A DNA stretch of 64,000 nucleotides from Nocardia tengchongensis (GTDB taxonomy: Bacteria > Actinomycetota > Actinomycetes > Mycobacteriales > Mycobacteriaceae). Where the stretch lies: the NCBI RefSeq assembly GCF_018362975.1, contig NZ_CP074371.1, forward strand, positions 124,001 through 188,000, in the 5' to 3' direction. The notes below the pieces were generated by a model. That model had not been told where the DNA came from. It saw only the letters and a list, made by a program, of their open reading frames with translations, and did no database searches. How positions within the stretch are numbered: position 1 is the stretch's first letter; each line of letters begins with the position of its first letter. Below, one piece after another: positions 9,408 through 18,047 of the stretch. Both the position numbers and the translations under genes were made by a program.

Positions 9408-10811
9408 CTAGTCGAGATCGTCGTGCCGCATGAGCTGGCGCGCGGCCTCGGTGACCGATCCGGTGAGCGACGGGTACACCGAGAAGGTCTGCGCCAGATC
9501 GTTCACGGTGAGGTTGTTCTGCACCGCCAGCGCGATCGGCAGGATCAACTCCGACGCGATCGGCGCGACCACGACGCCGCCGATCACCACACCGGTGGCC
9601 GGGCGGCAGAAGATCTTCACGAAACCCCGTCGCAGGCCCGACATCTTGGCCCGCGGGTTGGTGTTCAGGGGCAGCATCACCGTGCGGGCGGGGACCACAC
9701 CCTCGTCGATGGCGGTCTGCGCGACACCCACGGTCGCGATCTCCGGGCGCGTGAACACCGCGGACGCAACGGTCTTCAGGCGAATCGGCTGCACGCCCTC
9801 ACCCAGCGCGTGGTACATGGCGATGCGGCCCTGCATGGCGGCCACCGACGCCAGCGGCAGCAGGCCGGTGCAGTCGCCCGCGGCGTAGACGCCGGGCGCG
9901 GTCGTCCGCGACACCCGGTCCACCCGCAGGTAGCCGCCCTTGTCCAGCTCGATGCCGAGCCGGGCCAGGCCCAGCCCGTCGGTGTTGGGGACGGAACCGA
10001 CGGTCATCAACGCGTGGGTGCCGGTGACGGTGCGGCCGTCGGACAGCTTCACCACGATGCCCTCGGCGGTGCGCTCCACCGCGTCGGCGCGCGCGTGCTT
10101 GACCAGCTCCACACCGCGTTCGGCGAGCGCCTCCTCCAGCACCAGCGCGGCGTCGGCGTCCTCGCCGGGCAGCACGCGGTCCCGGCTGGACACGACCTTC
10201 ACCTGCACGCCCATCTCGGTGTAGGCGGAGACGAATTCGGCGCCCGTGACACCGGAACCGACGACCACCAGGGTCTCGGGCAGTTCCTTGAGGTCGTAGA
10301 GCTGACGCCAGTTCAGGATTCGCTCACCGTCGGGCTCGGCGCCGGGCAGCACGCGCGGGCTGGCGCCGGTGGCGATCAGCACCACCTCGGCCTCGATGAC
10401 CCGCTCCTGGCCGTCTTCCAGGGTGGCCTTCACCAGGTGGGTGGCCAGCCCGGGGGCCTGGTCGATGAGTTCGCCGTAGCCGGACAGCACGGTCACGCCG
10501 GCGGTCTGCAGCTTGGCGCGAATGTCGGAGGACTGCGCCTGCGCGAGCGCCTTGACCCGCGAGTTCACCTCGGACAGCCGCACCTGCGCCTGCGAGGGAT
10601 GCACGGTGATGCCCAGGTCCCGGGCGCGGCGCAGATCGGTGCGCACGCCGGTGGACGCGATGAAGGTCTTCGACGGCACGCAATCCCACAGCACGCACGC
10701 GCCGCCGATGCCGTCACTGTCGATCAGCGTGACGGGCGCCCCGTGCTGTGCCGCTACCAACGCCGCTTCATATCCGGCGGGGCCCCCACCGATGATCGCA
10801 ATGCGGGTCAT
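9408..10811 (-). CDS. lpdA: NAD(P)H quinone dehydrogenase, pyridine nucleotide-disulfide oxidoreductase family (LpdA-like)
   Basis: A 467-residue FAD flavoprotein related to lipoamide dehydrogenase. ATG 10811 follows GGAGGAACA. The FAD motif GGGPAGYEAA is at the N-terminus, the NAD(P) motif VVGSGVTGAEF in the middle, and GVYAAGDCTG near residue 320 contacts FAD. The redox-cysteine region reads GGACVLWDCVPSK, with Cys39 and Cys44 spaced as in true disulfide reductases. The C-terminal HPTLSE motif carrying the catalytic His-Glu pair is changed to YPSLTG, so lipoamide reduction is unlikely. Mycobacterial LpdA (Rv3303c) was described as a quinone reductase that also lacks this pair. Rv3303c lies next to glpD2; here glpD is 5.5 kb away with insertions between. 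Confidence 0.8.
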   Translation of the reverse strand: MTRIAIIGGGPAGYEAALVAAQHGAPVTLIDSDGIGGACVLWDCVPSKTFIASTGVRTDLRRARDLGITVHPSQAQVRLSEVNSRVKALAQAQSSDIRAKLQTAGVTVLSGYGELIDQAPGLATHLVKATLEDGQERVIEAEVVLIATGASPRVLPGAEPDGERILNWRQLYDLKELPETLVVVGSGVTGAEFVSAYTEMGVQVKVVSSRDRVLPGEDADAALVLEEALAERGVELVKHARADAVERTAEGIVVKLSDGRTVTGTHALMTVGSVPNTDGLGLARLGIELDKGGYLRVDRVSRTTAPGVYAAGDCTGLLPLASVAAMQGRIAMYHALGEGVQPIRLKTVASAVFTRPEIATVGVAQTAIDEGVVPARTVMLPLNTNPRAKMSGLRRGFVKIFCRPATGVVIGGVVVAPIASELILPIALAVQNNLTVNDLAQTFSVYPSLTGSVTEAARQLMRHDDLD

Positions 10812-11112
10812 TGTTCCTCCGCTCGAGCTCCGGCCCCGGGATCTCCGTTGCCGGTCCTTAACGTTATCCGCCCAGCTCCCTGCTGCTTTAACCGCATCTC
10901 CGGAGGATTTTGTCACTGTGGCGCATCCCATTCGGGAAGGTCGCGCGTCATCACCGGAGAGTCGCGCGCACCCGGCGCGGCCGCCCGGGCGAATCACGCC
11001 CGAACGGGACTTTTACGCAAACCGGCGATCTCGCGGCAATCGGTCATGTGGGGACGAACCGCCTTGTGATCGGGATCAGGGGAGGCTTCCGCCGTTTGTT
11101 CGATAGGCTCTT
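10812..11112. other. Divergent intergenic region between lpdA and the cyclotransferase gene
   Basis: 301 bases without a supported gene. It must carry the promoters of both flanking genes. An AT-richer patch lies near 10858-10895. AGGCTC lies about 6 bases before the ATG at 11113, and no Shine-Dalgarno sequence precedes that ATG, so a leaderless start is possible. Short reading frames here have no supporting features. I see no structured RNA or clear repeat. Confidence 0.4.
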
Positions 11113-11595
11113 ATGGTGCCGATTTACGCCGCCTATGGGTCCAACATGGATCCAGAGCAGATGCTCAAGCGCTGTCCGCACTCCCCTGTGTACGGAACCG
11201 GCTGGCTGGAAGGGTGGCGACTCACCTTCGCCGGGGACGACATCGGCTGGGAGGGACCGCTGGCGACGGTGGTCGAAGAGCCTGGACAACGCGTCTTCGT
11301 AGTCCTCTACGACGTGCCCGACGACGACGAGCTCAGCCTCGACCGCTGGGAGGGTTCGGACTTCGGTATCCACAAGAAGATCCGCCTGCGCGTCACCACC
11401 AACCAGGGCCCCACCCCCACGCCGGTCCTGGCCTGGCTCTACGTCCTCGACGCCTACGAGGGCGGACTGCCGTCCGCGCGCTACATCGGCGTCATCTCCG
11501 ACGCCGCGGAGAAAGCGGGCGCGCCAGACGATTACGTGCACGCGCTACGCACCCGCAACAGTAAGAACGTAGGACCGGGCACCTTCGGAATGTAG
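11113..11595 (+). CDS. Gamma-glutamylcyclotransferase family protein
   Basis: A 160-residue protein of the AIG2/GGCT fold. MVPIYAAYGSNMDPEQM holds the YGSNM nucleotide/substrate loop that defines the family, and DAYEGGLPS near residue 115 contains the expected catalytic glutamate. Family members release 5-oxoproline from gamma-glutamyl amines or peptides in the cytoplasm; the substrate here is not known. The position between lpdA and the amidohydrolases matches Rv3304 of M. tuberculosis. There is no clear ribosome binding site before the ATG. Confidence 0.8.
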   Translation: MVPIYAAYGSNMDPEQMLKRCPHSPVYGTGWLEGWRLTFAGDDIGWEGPLATVVEEPGQRVFVVLYDVPDDDELSLDRWEGSDFGIHKKIRLRVTTNQGPTPTPVLAWLYVLDAYEGGLPSARYIGVISDAAEKAGAPDDYVHALRTRNSKNVGPGTFGM

Positions 11596-11656
11596 GGGCA
11601 CGGCGCCGCTGTTACGGGTACCGGAACGATCTTCGAACCGTCGAAAGAGGAAGCCG

Positions 11657-12070
11657 ATGCCCGCAACCCCTGTGCCCGCCCCGATCGCCGAATTCCTGTC
11701 CCGGCCCAACCCGGCCGTGTTCGCCTCGAACCGCCCCGACGGGCAGCCGGTCTCGGTCGCGACCTGGTACCTGTACGAGGACGGCCGAATCCTGGTGAAC
11801 CTGGCCGACTTCCGCAAGCGGCTGGACTACCTGCGCGAGGACCCGCGGATCACGCTGACCGTCCTCGGGGACGACAACTGGTACAGCCATGTCAGCATCC
11901 AGGGCCGCATCGTCTCCATCGAGAACGACGCGGACTCCGCGGTCATCGACCGCATCGCCGAGCACTACACGGGCGGCCCGTACGGGGTGCGTGACCAGAA
12001 GCGCGTCTCGGTCTGGATCGAGATCGACCGCTGGCACGCCTGGGGCGACATCGCGACCCAGGCCAAGTAG
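11657..12070 (+). CDS. PPOX-class F420-dependent flavin/deazaflavin-binding protein
   Basis: A 137-residue split-barrel protein. The sequence FASNRPDGQPVSVATWYLYEDGRILVNL is typical of the pyridoxamine 5'-phosphate oxidase-like (PPOX) family, whose actinobacterial members mostly bind F420 or FMN and reduce varied substrates or biliverdin-like compounds. GAAAGAGGAAGCCG precedes the ATG as a purine-rich ribosome binding site. It is 61 bases downstream of the cyclotransferase gene on the same strand, so the two may be cotranscribed, and a strong hairpin terminator follows. The substrate is unknown. Confidence 0.75.
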   Translation: MPATPVPAPIAEFLSRPNPAVFASNRPDGQPVSVATWYLYEDGRILVNLADFRKRLDYLREDPRITLTVLGDDNWYSHVSIQGRIVSIENDADSAVIDRIAEHYTGGPYGVRDQKRVSVWIEIDRWHAWGDIATQAK

Positions 12071-12091
12071 GGCCTTTCCCCGCCGAATACG

Positions 12092-12125
12092 AAGCCGGGC
12101 CGCACCTTTCGGTGCGGCCCGGCTT
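12092..12125. terminator. Bidirectional hairpin terminator
   Basis: A perfect 15-bp inverted repeat (AAGCCGGGCCGCACC and its complement) with a TTTC loop lies between the convergent PPOX and amidohydrolase genes. A short T run follows on the plus strand. It should end transcription from both sides. Confidence 0.85.
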
Positions 12126-12147
12126 TCTCGTCGAGGCGCTCGCCGGG

Positions 12148-13404
12148 TCAGCGGGCGTTCAGCACGATATTGGTGAAGACCCGGACACCGACCGCCAGCG
12201 CGCGCTCGTCGATGTCGAAGGTCGGCTGGTGCAGGTCGAGCTGCTCACCCGAACCGGACCAGACGCCGAGCCGGCCCATCGCGCCGGGCACTTCCTCCAG
12301 ATACCAGGAGAAGTCCTCGCCGCCGCCGGACTGCTGGGTGTCGGCCAGCCCGTCGGGGCCGAGGCCGCGGATCGCGTCCTCGAACATGCGCACGGCCTGC
12401 TCGTCGTTCACCACCGGCGGCACGCCGCGCTTGTAGTTGAGCTGGTAGCGCACGCCGGTCGGGGCCAGCAGGCCCTCGACGATCTCGCGGACCATGGGCT
12501 CGAGCAGGGACCAGGTGGCGTGATCGCCGGTGCGGACGGTGCCGGTCAGCATGCCGGTCTGCGGAATCGCGTTGGGCGCCTTGCCCGCCGACACCGCGCC
12601 CCACACCATGACGGTGCTGGTGCGCGGGTCGATGCGGCGCGAGAGCAGACCGGGCAGGCCGGTGATGACGGTGCCCATGGCGTAGACCAGGTCGCTGGTC
12701 AGGTGCGGGCGGGAGGTGTGGCCGCCGGGGGAATCGAGCACCAACTCGACGGTGTCGGCGGCCGAGGTGATGGCCCCGACCCGGATGCCGACCTGACCCA
12801 CCTCCAGGCGCGGGTCGCAGTGCAGCGCGAACATCCGCGAGACGTCTTCCATGGCGCCCGCGGCGACCATGTCGACGGCGCCGCCGGGCATGACCTCCTC
12901 GGCGTGCTGGAACACCAGCCGCACGCCGACCGGCAGGTCCTCGATCTCGGCCAGCGCCAGCGCGGTGCCGAGCAGGATGGTGGTGTGCGCGTCGTGCCCG
13001 CAGGCGTGCGAGACGCCGGGCACGGTGGAGGCGAAGGGCAGGCCCGTGTACTCCTGCAGCGGCAGCGCGTCCATGTCGGCGCGCAGGCCGATGCGCGGGC
13101 CGTCCGGGCCGATGTCACAGATCAGGCCGGTGCCGCTCGGCAGTTTGCGGGGTTCGAGACCGGCCTTGATCAGCCAGGACTCCACGAATTCGGTGGTGCC
13201 GAACTCGGTGCGGGACAGTTCCGGGTTGGCGTGGATGTGGCGACGCCACGCCATGAGGTCGTCCATGTGCTCGGCGAGCCAGGACTCCACCACCTCGTGC
13301 CCGGAAGCCGGTTCCATCGCGACGCTCGACGGCGGCTGCGTATTCACGCATGCCGCCGCGACTGGTCCGTTGACACGCGCCGCGGACCGGCCGGTTGTGC
13401 TCAC
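12148..13404 (-). CDS. amiA1: M20 family metallo-amidohydrolase
   Basis: A 418-residue peptidase-family M20D hydrolase that cleaves amide bonds of N-acyl amino acids or related substrates with a binuclear metal centre. RADMDALPL, SHACGHDAHTTI and HAEEVMPGGA contain the metal ligands and the general-base glutamate. GGGEDFSWY is the C-terminal metal motif. I chose GTG 13404, which overlaps the stop of the upstream amidohydrolase by four bases (GTGA) and follows AGGAGGACATTCG. A downstream ATG at about 13317 lacks such a site. The pair corresponds by position to amiA1/amiB1 of M. tuberculosis. The open frame extends further upstream but overlaps the neighbouring gene. Confidence 0.8.
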   Translation of the reverse strand: MSTTGRSAARVNGPVAAACVNTQPPSSVAMEPASGHEVVESWLAEHMDDLMAWRRHIHANPELSRTEFGTTEFVESWLIKAGLEPRKLPSGTGLICDIGPDGPRIGLRADMDALPLQEYTGLPFASTVPGVSHACGHDAHTTILLGTALALAEIEDLPVGVRLVFQHAEEVMPGGAVDMVAAGAMEDVSRMFALHCDPRLEVGQVGIRVGAITSAADTVELVLDSPGGHTSRPHLTSDLVYAMGTVITGLPGLLSRRIDPRTSTVMVWGAVSAGKAPNAIPQTGMLTGTVRTGDHATWSLLEPMVREIVEGLLAPTGVRYQLNYKRGVPPVVNDEQAVRMFEDAIRGLGPDGLADTQQSGGGEDFSWYLEEVPGAMGRLGVWSGSGEQLDLHQPTFDIDERALAVGVRVFTNIVLNAR

Positions 13405-14696
13405 CGAATGTCCTCCTGTCGCTGAAACTGCCGTTGACTGACTCGTTCCGACAACCTGTCCCTGTGCATTTTGTCGCCTGCGATATGTATCGCTGTGCGA
13501 GCCAGCGCCGTTGCCCCGTCCAGCACGGCACGGTCGGCCGAGGCGTTCACGGCGGCGGCCGCGAACGCGGGCTGGTGGGTCACCGCGCCTCCGGCGTCGA
13601 TGCCGATGACCGGGTGGATGCCGGCGATGACGTTGGTGACGTTGCCCATATCGGTGCTGCCCAGCGGCCTCGCCGCCTCGAATTCCGGGGCGATGGGCTC
13701 GCGGCCGAGCGCGGTGATCTGCTCGCGATAGGCACACAGTAGTGCGCTATCGGGAGTGAGCTCGGTATATGTCGGCGCGAGCTTCCGGATTTCGTGGGTG
13801 CATCCGGTCGCCAGGGCACCTGCCTCGAAACATGCCGATGCTCGTTGCATCAGATCATCGAGGGTCGCGGAGTCGACCGCACGTAGGTAATACAGCAGTT
13901 CCGCGTGACCGGGCACGATATTCGGGGCGACGCCGCCCGACCCGACTATACCGTGCAGCTGTTGGCCGGGGAGGAGATGTTGACGCAGCAAACCCAACGC
14001 AACTTGCGTGATGGTGAGGGCGTCGAGGGCGTTTCGCCCGTATTGCGGTGCGGCACTGGCATGCGATTCCCGGCCGTGGAACACCACCGACAGGTCCGCG
14101 AGGGCCAGTGAATGCGCGCCGACGATGTCCTCCGGGCCCGGGTGCACCATCATGGCCATGGCCAGGTCGTCGAAGACGCCGCGCTCGAGCATGAGCACCT
14201 TGCCGCCGCCCGACTCCTCGGCCGGGGTGCCGAGCACCTTCACGGTGATGCCGCAGGCGTCGGCGACCGCGGCCAGGCCCAGGGCCGCGCCGACCGCGGA
14301 GGCGGCGATGATGTTGTGGCCACACGCGTGACCAATTTCGGGCAAAGCGTCATATTCCGCGCAAATGCCCACAACCAGATCGCCACTGCCGAATTCGGCG
14401 GTGAATGCGGTCGGCAGCTCCGCCACGCCCGTTTCGATGCGAAATCCGCGCTCCCGCAGCGGCTCGATCGTCTTGGCGACACTGCGGAATTCCTCGAACG
14501 CCAGCTCGGGCTCGGCGTGAATATCGTGCGAGAGTGCGATCAGCTGATCGCGATAGCCGGCGATCGCGGCATCGGCCGCGGCCAATTGCGCCGGATCGGC
14601 CGATGCCACCGCCGGATGCGACGACGATACGGACGTCTCGTGACGTCCGATCGGTACGCAGGATCTCCGGTCATCGCCGTTGCGCGATGGTGACAT
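13401..14696 (-). CDS. amiB1: M20 family metallo-amidohydrolase (AmiB/AbgB-like)
   Basis: A 431-residue M20-family hydrolase. CAEYDALPEIGHACGHNIIA contains the first metal ligands, TPAEESGGGKVLM the catalytic Glu and next ligand, and MMVHPGPED a later ligand. GSTDMGNVTNV is the dimer/metal region seen in aminobenzoyl-glutamate and AmiB-type hydrolases. Translation of the downstream amidohydrolase is probably coupled through the four-base GTGA overlap. The first ~25 residues are poorly conserved in character, so an internal start is possible. The likely role is peptide or acyl-amino-acid turnover. Confidence 0.8.
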   Translation of the reverse strand: MSPSRNGDDRRSCVPIGRHETSVSSSHPAVASADPAQLAAADAAIAGYRDQLIALSHDIHAEPELAFEEFRSVAKTIEPLRERGFRIETGVAELPTAFTAEFGSGDLVVGICAEYDALPEIGHACGHNIIAASAVGAALGLAAVADACGITVKVLGTPAEESGGGKVLMLERGVFDDLAMAMMVHPGPEDIVGAHSLALADLSVVFHGRESHASAAPQYGRNALDALTITQVALGLLRQHLLPGQQLHGIVGSGGVAPNIVPGHAELLYYLRAVDSATLDDLMQRASACFEAGALATGCTHEIRKLAPTYTELTPDSALLCAYREQITALGREPIAPEFEAARPLGSTDMGNVTNVIAGIHPVIGIDAGGAVTHQPAFAAAAVNASADRAVLDGATALARTAIHIAGDKMHRDRLSERVSQRQFQRQEDIR

Positions 14697-14769
14697 CCCA
14701 ACAGTCTGTCACTGCCGCGCAACTCTGTCGCAGCAGGTAAGCCGGAAATTCTCCGGCACCTGCGACCGG

Positions 14770-15474
14770 TTACGGGTTGAACGCCAGGTTCTCGGGGGTG
14801 GTCTCCACCGCGAGCCCGGCCAGCGCCTGCTGATGCAGGGCCCGCTTGATGACCGGAAGGTTCGGCTTGCGGTTGCCCTTGAGCAGGTCGGCGCGCGCGA
14901 TCGCGGTCGCCAGCAACGACTCCGCATCCGCCTTGGCGTCCACGATCCCGGCCGCGATGGCGTCATCGGCGGCGTACCGGCGGCCGGTGGTCATGGCCTC
15001 CACGGCGACCTGGTTGACCAGGCGGTTGACCAGCAGCGCGTTCATGGCGACCGTGAACGGCATGCCCAGGTGCACCTCGGGCAGGCACCAGAAGCCGCGG
15101 TCGGCCCGCATCACGCGGAAGTCGCAGGAGGTGGCGAGCATGGCGCCGGCGCCGAAGGCGTGACCGTTCACCGCGGCGACGGTCGGCATGCCGAAGGCCA
15201 GCAGGCGGCTGTAGAGCGAGTGCACGCGGTCCAGGTACCAGCAGTTCTTGTCGAAATTGCCGAACAGCCAGTCGGTGTCGAGGCCGTTGGAGAAGAACTT
15301 GCCGTCGGCGGTGACCACCAGCGCGGCCGGGCCCTCGGACGCCTCGACCTCGTCGAGCAGCGCGTGGACCTCGGTGATCCAGTCGGGGTGGAAACGATTC
15401 TCGCTGTCGATGGTCTGCCCCTCGGTCCCGAGGAACAGCACGAACACATCCCCATCACGCTTCAAATACGCCAT
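14770..15474 (-). CDS. Enoyl-CoA hydratase/isomerase family protein
   Basis: A 234-residue crotonase-fold protein. VFVLFLGTEGQT at the N-terminus, SNGLDTDWLF in place of the first oxyanion-hole loop, and NGHAFGAGAMLATSCDFRVM (the second oxyanion-hole region) place it in the ECH/isomerase family. FWCLPEVHLGMPF resembles the delta3,delta2-enoyl-CoA isomerase type seen in short actinobacterial and plant members. ATG 15474 was chosen because the family start MAYLKRDGDVF fits there; an in-frame extension upstream is not convincing. A near-perfect 20-bp palindrome lies 29 bases upstream and may be its operator. Confidence 0.8.
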   Translation of the reverse strand: MAYLKRDGDVFVLFLGTEGQTIDSENRFHPDWITEVHALLDEVEASEGPAALVVTADGKFFSNGLDTDWLFGNFDKNCWYLDRVHSLYSRLLAFGMPTVAAVNGHAFGAGAMLATSCDFRVMRADRGFWCLPEVHLGMPFTVAMNALLVNRLVNQVAVEAMTTGRRYAADDAIAAGIVDAKADAESLLATAIARADLLKGNRKPNLPVIKRALHQQALAGLAVETTPENLAFNP

Positions 15475-15502
15475 GCGCAGAGGGTAACGCCCGCAAAAGG
15501 GA

Positions 15503-15522
15503 TTGCTACTCGCGGGTAGCAA
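15503..15522. promoter_or_regulatory. 20-bp palindrome upstream of the enoyl-CoA hydratase gene
   Basis: TTGCTAC-TCGCGG-GTAGCAA is a near-perfect dyad: seven-base arms are exact and the centre TCG/CGG has one mismatch. It sits 29 bases upstream of the minus-strand ATG at 15474, a usual place for a repressor site. The cognate regulator is not known. Confidence 0.55.
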
Positions 15523-15531
15523 GGCTCGCAG

Positions 15532-15640
15532 GTTCGCGGCCCGCCCCGGTCTGGACTGACGGAGCGGGGGAGCGAAGCGGAGGAGCGGAGGAGGGAAGAC
15601 CGGGGTTACGAGGGCCGCGAACAGCCGCAGCGAAGCGGAG
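15532..15640. repeat. Intergenic interrupted inverted repeat with AGCGAAGCGGAG direct repeats
   Basis: Two arm segments, GTTCGCGGCC plus CCCCGGTCT (15532-15552), are complementary to AGACCGGGG plus GGCCGCGAAC (15597-15622). The loop is about 44 bases, purine-rich and full of GGAG/GCGGAG units. AGCGAAGCGGAG occurs at 15571-15582 and again at 15629-15640. This looks like a small dispersed intergenic element. It lies just upstream of deoD. Confidence 0.55.
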
Positions 15641-15658
15641 GCAATTAGACTCGGCGAC

Positions 15659-16462
15659 ATGCTAGCCGAGAAGGCCATGGGCGGGGTTTCCGAACTAGCC
15701 GCCACAGCCATTGCCGAACGAACGGGCGTGCCGCAGCACCGAGTTGCAGTGGTGCTGGGATCGGGTTGGCAGGAGGCTGCCGCCGTCATCGGTGAGCCAT
15801 CCACATCCATCCCCATGAGCGAGGTGCCGGGGTTCGGATCGCCCACGGCGCAGGGCCATCAGGGCACCATCCATTCGGTGACCGTGGGCGACTCGCCGGT
15901 GCTGCTGCTCATGGGCCGCCAGCACCTCTACGAGGGCCACGAGCCGAGCAAGGTCGTCCACAACGTGCGCACCGCCCTGGCCGCGGGTGCGCGGACCGTG
16001 CTGCTCACCAATGCCGCGGGCGGCATCCGCGACGGTCTCTCGGTCGGCGAGCCGGTGCTCATCAGCGACCACATCAACCTGACCGGGCGCACCCCCATCG
16101 AAGGCGCGAACTTTGTCGACCTGGTCGACGCCTGGGATCCCGAATTGCGGTCTCTCGCACGGGAAATCGACCCCAGCCTGACCGAGGGCGTGTACGCGGG
16201 CCTGACCGGGCCGCAGTACGAGACCCCCGCCGAGATCCGCATGCTGCGCACCATCGGCGCGGACCTGGTCGGCATGTCGACCGTGCTGGAGGCCATCGCC
16301 TGTCGCGAGGGCGGGGCCAAGGTGCTCGGCATCTCCCTGGTCACCAACCTGGCCGCCGGCGTCACCGGTCAGCACCTCTCGCACGCCGAAGTCCTGGCCG
16401 AAGGCCACGCCGCCGCACCGCGATTGGGCAAGCTGCTGCGCGGCGTGCTGGAACGCCTCTAG
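15659..16462 (+). CDS. deoD: Purine-nucleoside phosphorylase
   Basis: A 267-residue trimeric-type phosphorylase that splits purine nucleosides with phosphate to free base and ribose 1-phosphate. [12 protein letters not shown] holds the phosphate-binding Ser, and [16 protein letters not shown] and the MGRQHLYEG segment are family signatures. LLTNAAGGI and the later [25 protein letters not shown] contain the purine-binding Glu and the ribose contacts. It stands immediately upstream of a phosphohexomutase gene that could isomerise the pentose phosphate product. The gene order deoD-pmmB-upp is the same in M. tuberculosis. It starts with ATG at 15659. Confidence 0.93.
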   Translation: MLAEKAMGGVSELAATAIAERTGVPQHRVAVVLGSGWQEAAAVIGEPSTSIPMSEVPGFGSPTAQGHQGTIHSVTVGDSPVLLLMGRQHLYEGHEPSKVVHNVRTALAAGARTVLLTNAAGGIRDGLSVGEPVLISDHINLTGRTPIEGANFVDLVDAWDPELRSLAREIDPSLTEGVYAGLTGPQYETPAEIRMLRTIGADLVGMSTVLEAIACREGGAKVLGISLVTNLAAGVTGQHLSHAEVLAEGHAAAPRLGKLLRGVLERL

Positions 16463-16472
16463 GCGCGCGGGC

Positions 16473-18023
16473 ATGCTGCGCTTCGGAACCGCCGGGCTGC
16501 GCGGTCCCCTCCAGGACGGCCCGGACGGCATGAACGTCGACACCGTCTCGCGGGCGTCGGCGGGTATCGCCGCCTGGCTGCGCGACCGCTGTCTGGGCGG
16601 CGGCCTGGTGATCGTCGGCCGCGACGCCCGGCACGGCTCCGACGAATTCGCCACCGCCGCGGCGGAAGTCTTCGCCGCGGCCGGGTTCTCGGTGCTGGCC
16701 CTCCCCCACCCGGTCCCGACGCCGGTGGTCGCCTACGCGGTCCGCGAGTTGAAAGCCGTTGCGGGAGTGCAGATCACCGCCTCCCACAACCCGGCCACCG
16801 ACAACGGCTACAAGGTCTACCTCGACGGCGGCTCGCAGCTCGTCCCGCCCGCCGACGCCGAGATCGAGCGCTGTATCGACGCCGTCCACGGCCGCATCCC
16901 GCGCACCGATCCCGACCCGACGGCCCCGGACCCCGCCTTGCTCGCCCTGCCCGAGGACACTCCGCCGGACGCGATGGGCGAGGAGAGCGTCCGCCGCTAC
17001 CTGAACCGGGTCACCCGGCTGCCCGGCCTGATCGGCGGTACGACCGCGGCGCGCAAGGACATTCGGATCGTGCTGACCGCCATGCACGGGGTGGGTGGGG
17101 AGCTCGCGGTCGCCGCGCTGCGCGGGGCCGGATTCGACGAAGTGCTGGTCGTCACGGAGCAGTTCGCGCCGGACCCGGACTTCCCGACGGTCGCGTTCCC
17201 GAACCCCGAGGAGCCGGGCGCGGCCGACCTGCTGCTGGAGCTGGGCGAGCGGCTCGACGCGGACCTCGCCATCGCCCTGGACCCGGACGCGGATCGGTGC
17301 GCGCTCGGCGTGCGCGGACCGCACGGGTGGCGCATGCTGCGCGGCGACGAAACCGGGGTGCTGCTGGGCGATTTCGTCCTGCGAACCGCAGCTCCCGACG
17401 CCCTGGTCGCCACCACGATCGTGTCCTCGCGGCTGTTGAGCGAGATCGCCGCGGCCCGCGGGGCGCGATACGCCGAGACCCTCACCGGTTTCAAATGGTT
17501 GGCCCGCGCGGGCGAGGGCCTGGTCTACGCGTACGAAGAGGCGATCGGGCACTGCGTCGATCCGTCGGCGGTGCGCGACAAGGACGGCATCTCGGCGGCG
17601 GTCGTCGCGGCGGACCTGGTCGCGCAGCTGAAGGCCGACGGGCGGACCCTGCTCGACGTCCTCGACGACTACGCGGTGGAATTCGGCGTGCACGCCGGAG
17701 ACCAGGTGTCGCTGCGCCTCGCGGACGCCTCGGCCGCCGCCGACGTGGTCGCGCGCCTGCGCGAGACCCCGCCCTGCGAGATCGCCGGCGAAGCGGTGAC
17801 CTGCACCGACATGTCACAGCTGCGCGGCCGGATGCGCACCGACGCACTCGTTTTCGAGGCGCCCTCGTTCCGTGTGGTGGTGCGCCCGTCCGGCACCGAA
17901 CCCAAGCTCAAGTGCTACCTGGAAGCGTTCGAGCCTGTCGCCGGCCCTGATGCGCTCGAAGCCGCGAAAGCCCTCGCCGCGCAACGTCTCACCGAGCTCC
18001 GCAAATACTTCGAACAGCTCTGA
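16473..18023 (+). CDS. pmmB: Phosphomannomutase/phosphoglucomutase family phosphohexomutase
   Basis: A 516-residue alpha-D-phosphohexomutase. GTAGLRGPL is the N-terminal substrate loop, ITASHNPATDNGYKVY contains the phosphorylated catalytic serine, DPDADRCALGV the magnesium site, EEAIGHCVD the sugar-recognition loop, and RPSGTEPKLKCYLE the phosphate-binding loop. Being only 10 bases after deoD, it is very probably cotranscribed. That suggests work on ribose/deoxyribose 1-phosphate as well as hexose phosphates; this is inferred from context, since bacterial phosphopentomutases can belong to this family. Confidence 0.9.
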   Translation: MLRFGTAGLRGPLQDGPDGMNVDTVSRASAGIAAWLRDRCLGGGLVIVGRDARHGSDEFATAAAEVFAAAGFSVLALPHPVPTPVVAYAVRELKAVAGVQITASHNPATDNGYKVYLDGGSQLVPPADAEIERCIDAVHGRIPRTDPDPTAPDPALLALPEDTPPDAMGEESVRRYLNRVTRLPGLIGGTTAARKDIRIVLTAMHGVGGELAVAALRGAGFDEVLVVTEQFAPDPDFPTVAFPNPEEPGAADLLLELGERLDADLAIALDPDADRCALGVRGPHGWRMLRGDETGVLLGDFVLRTAAPDALVATTIVSSRLLSEIAAARGARYAETLTGFKWLARAGEGLVYAYEEAIGHCVDPSAVRDKDGISAAVVAADLVAQLKADGRTLLDVLDDYAVEFGVHAGDQVSLRLADASAAADVVARLRETPPCEIAGEAVTCTDMSQLRGRMRTDALVFEAPSFRVVVRPSGTEPKLKCYLEAFEPVAGPDALEAAKALAAQRLTELRKYFEQL

Positions 18024-18047
18024 CCGCTCCTCGGCCCCGGGAGTCGT

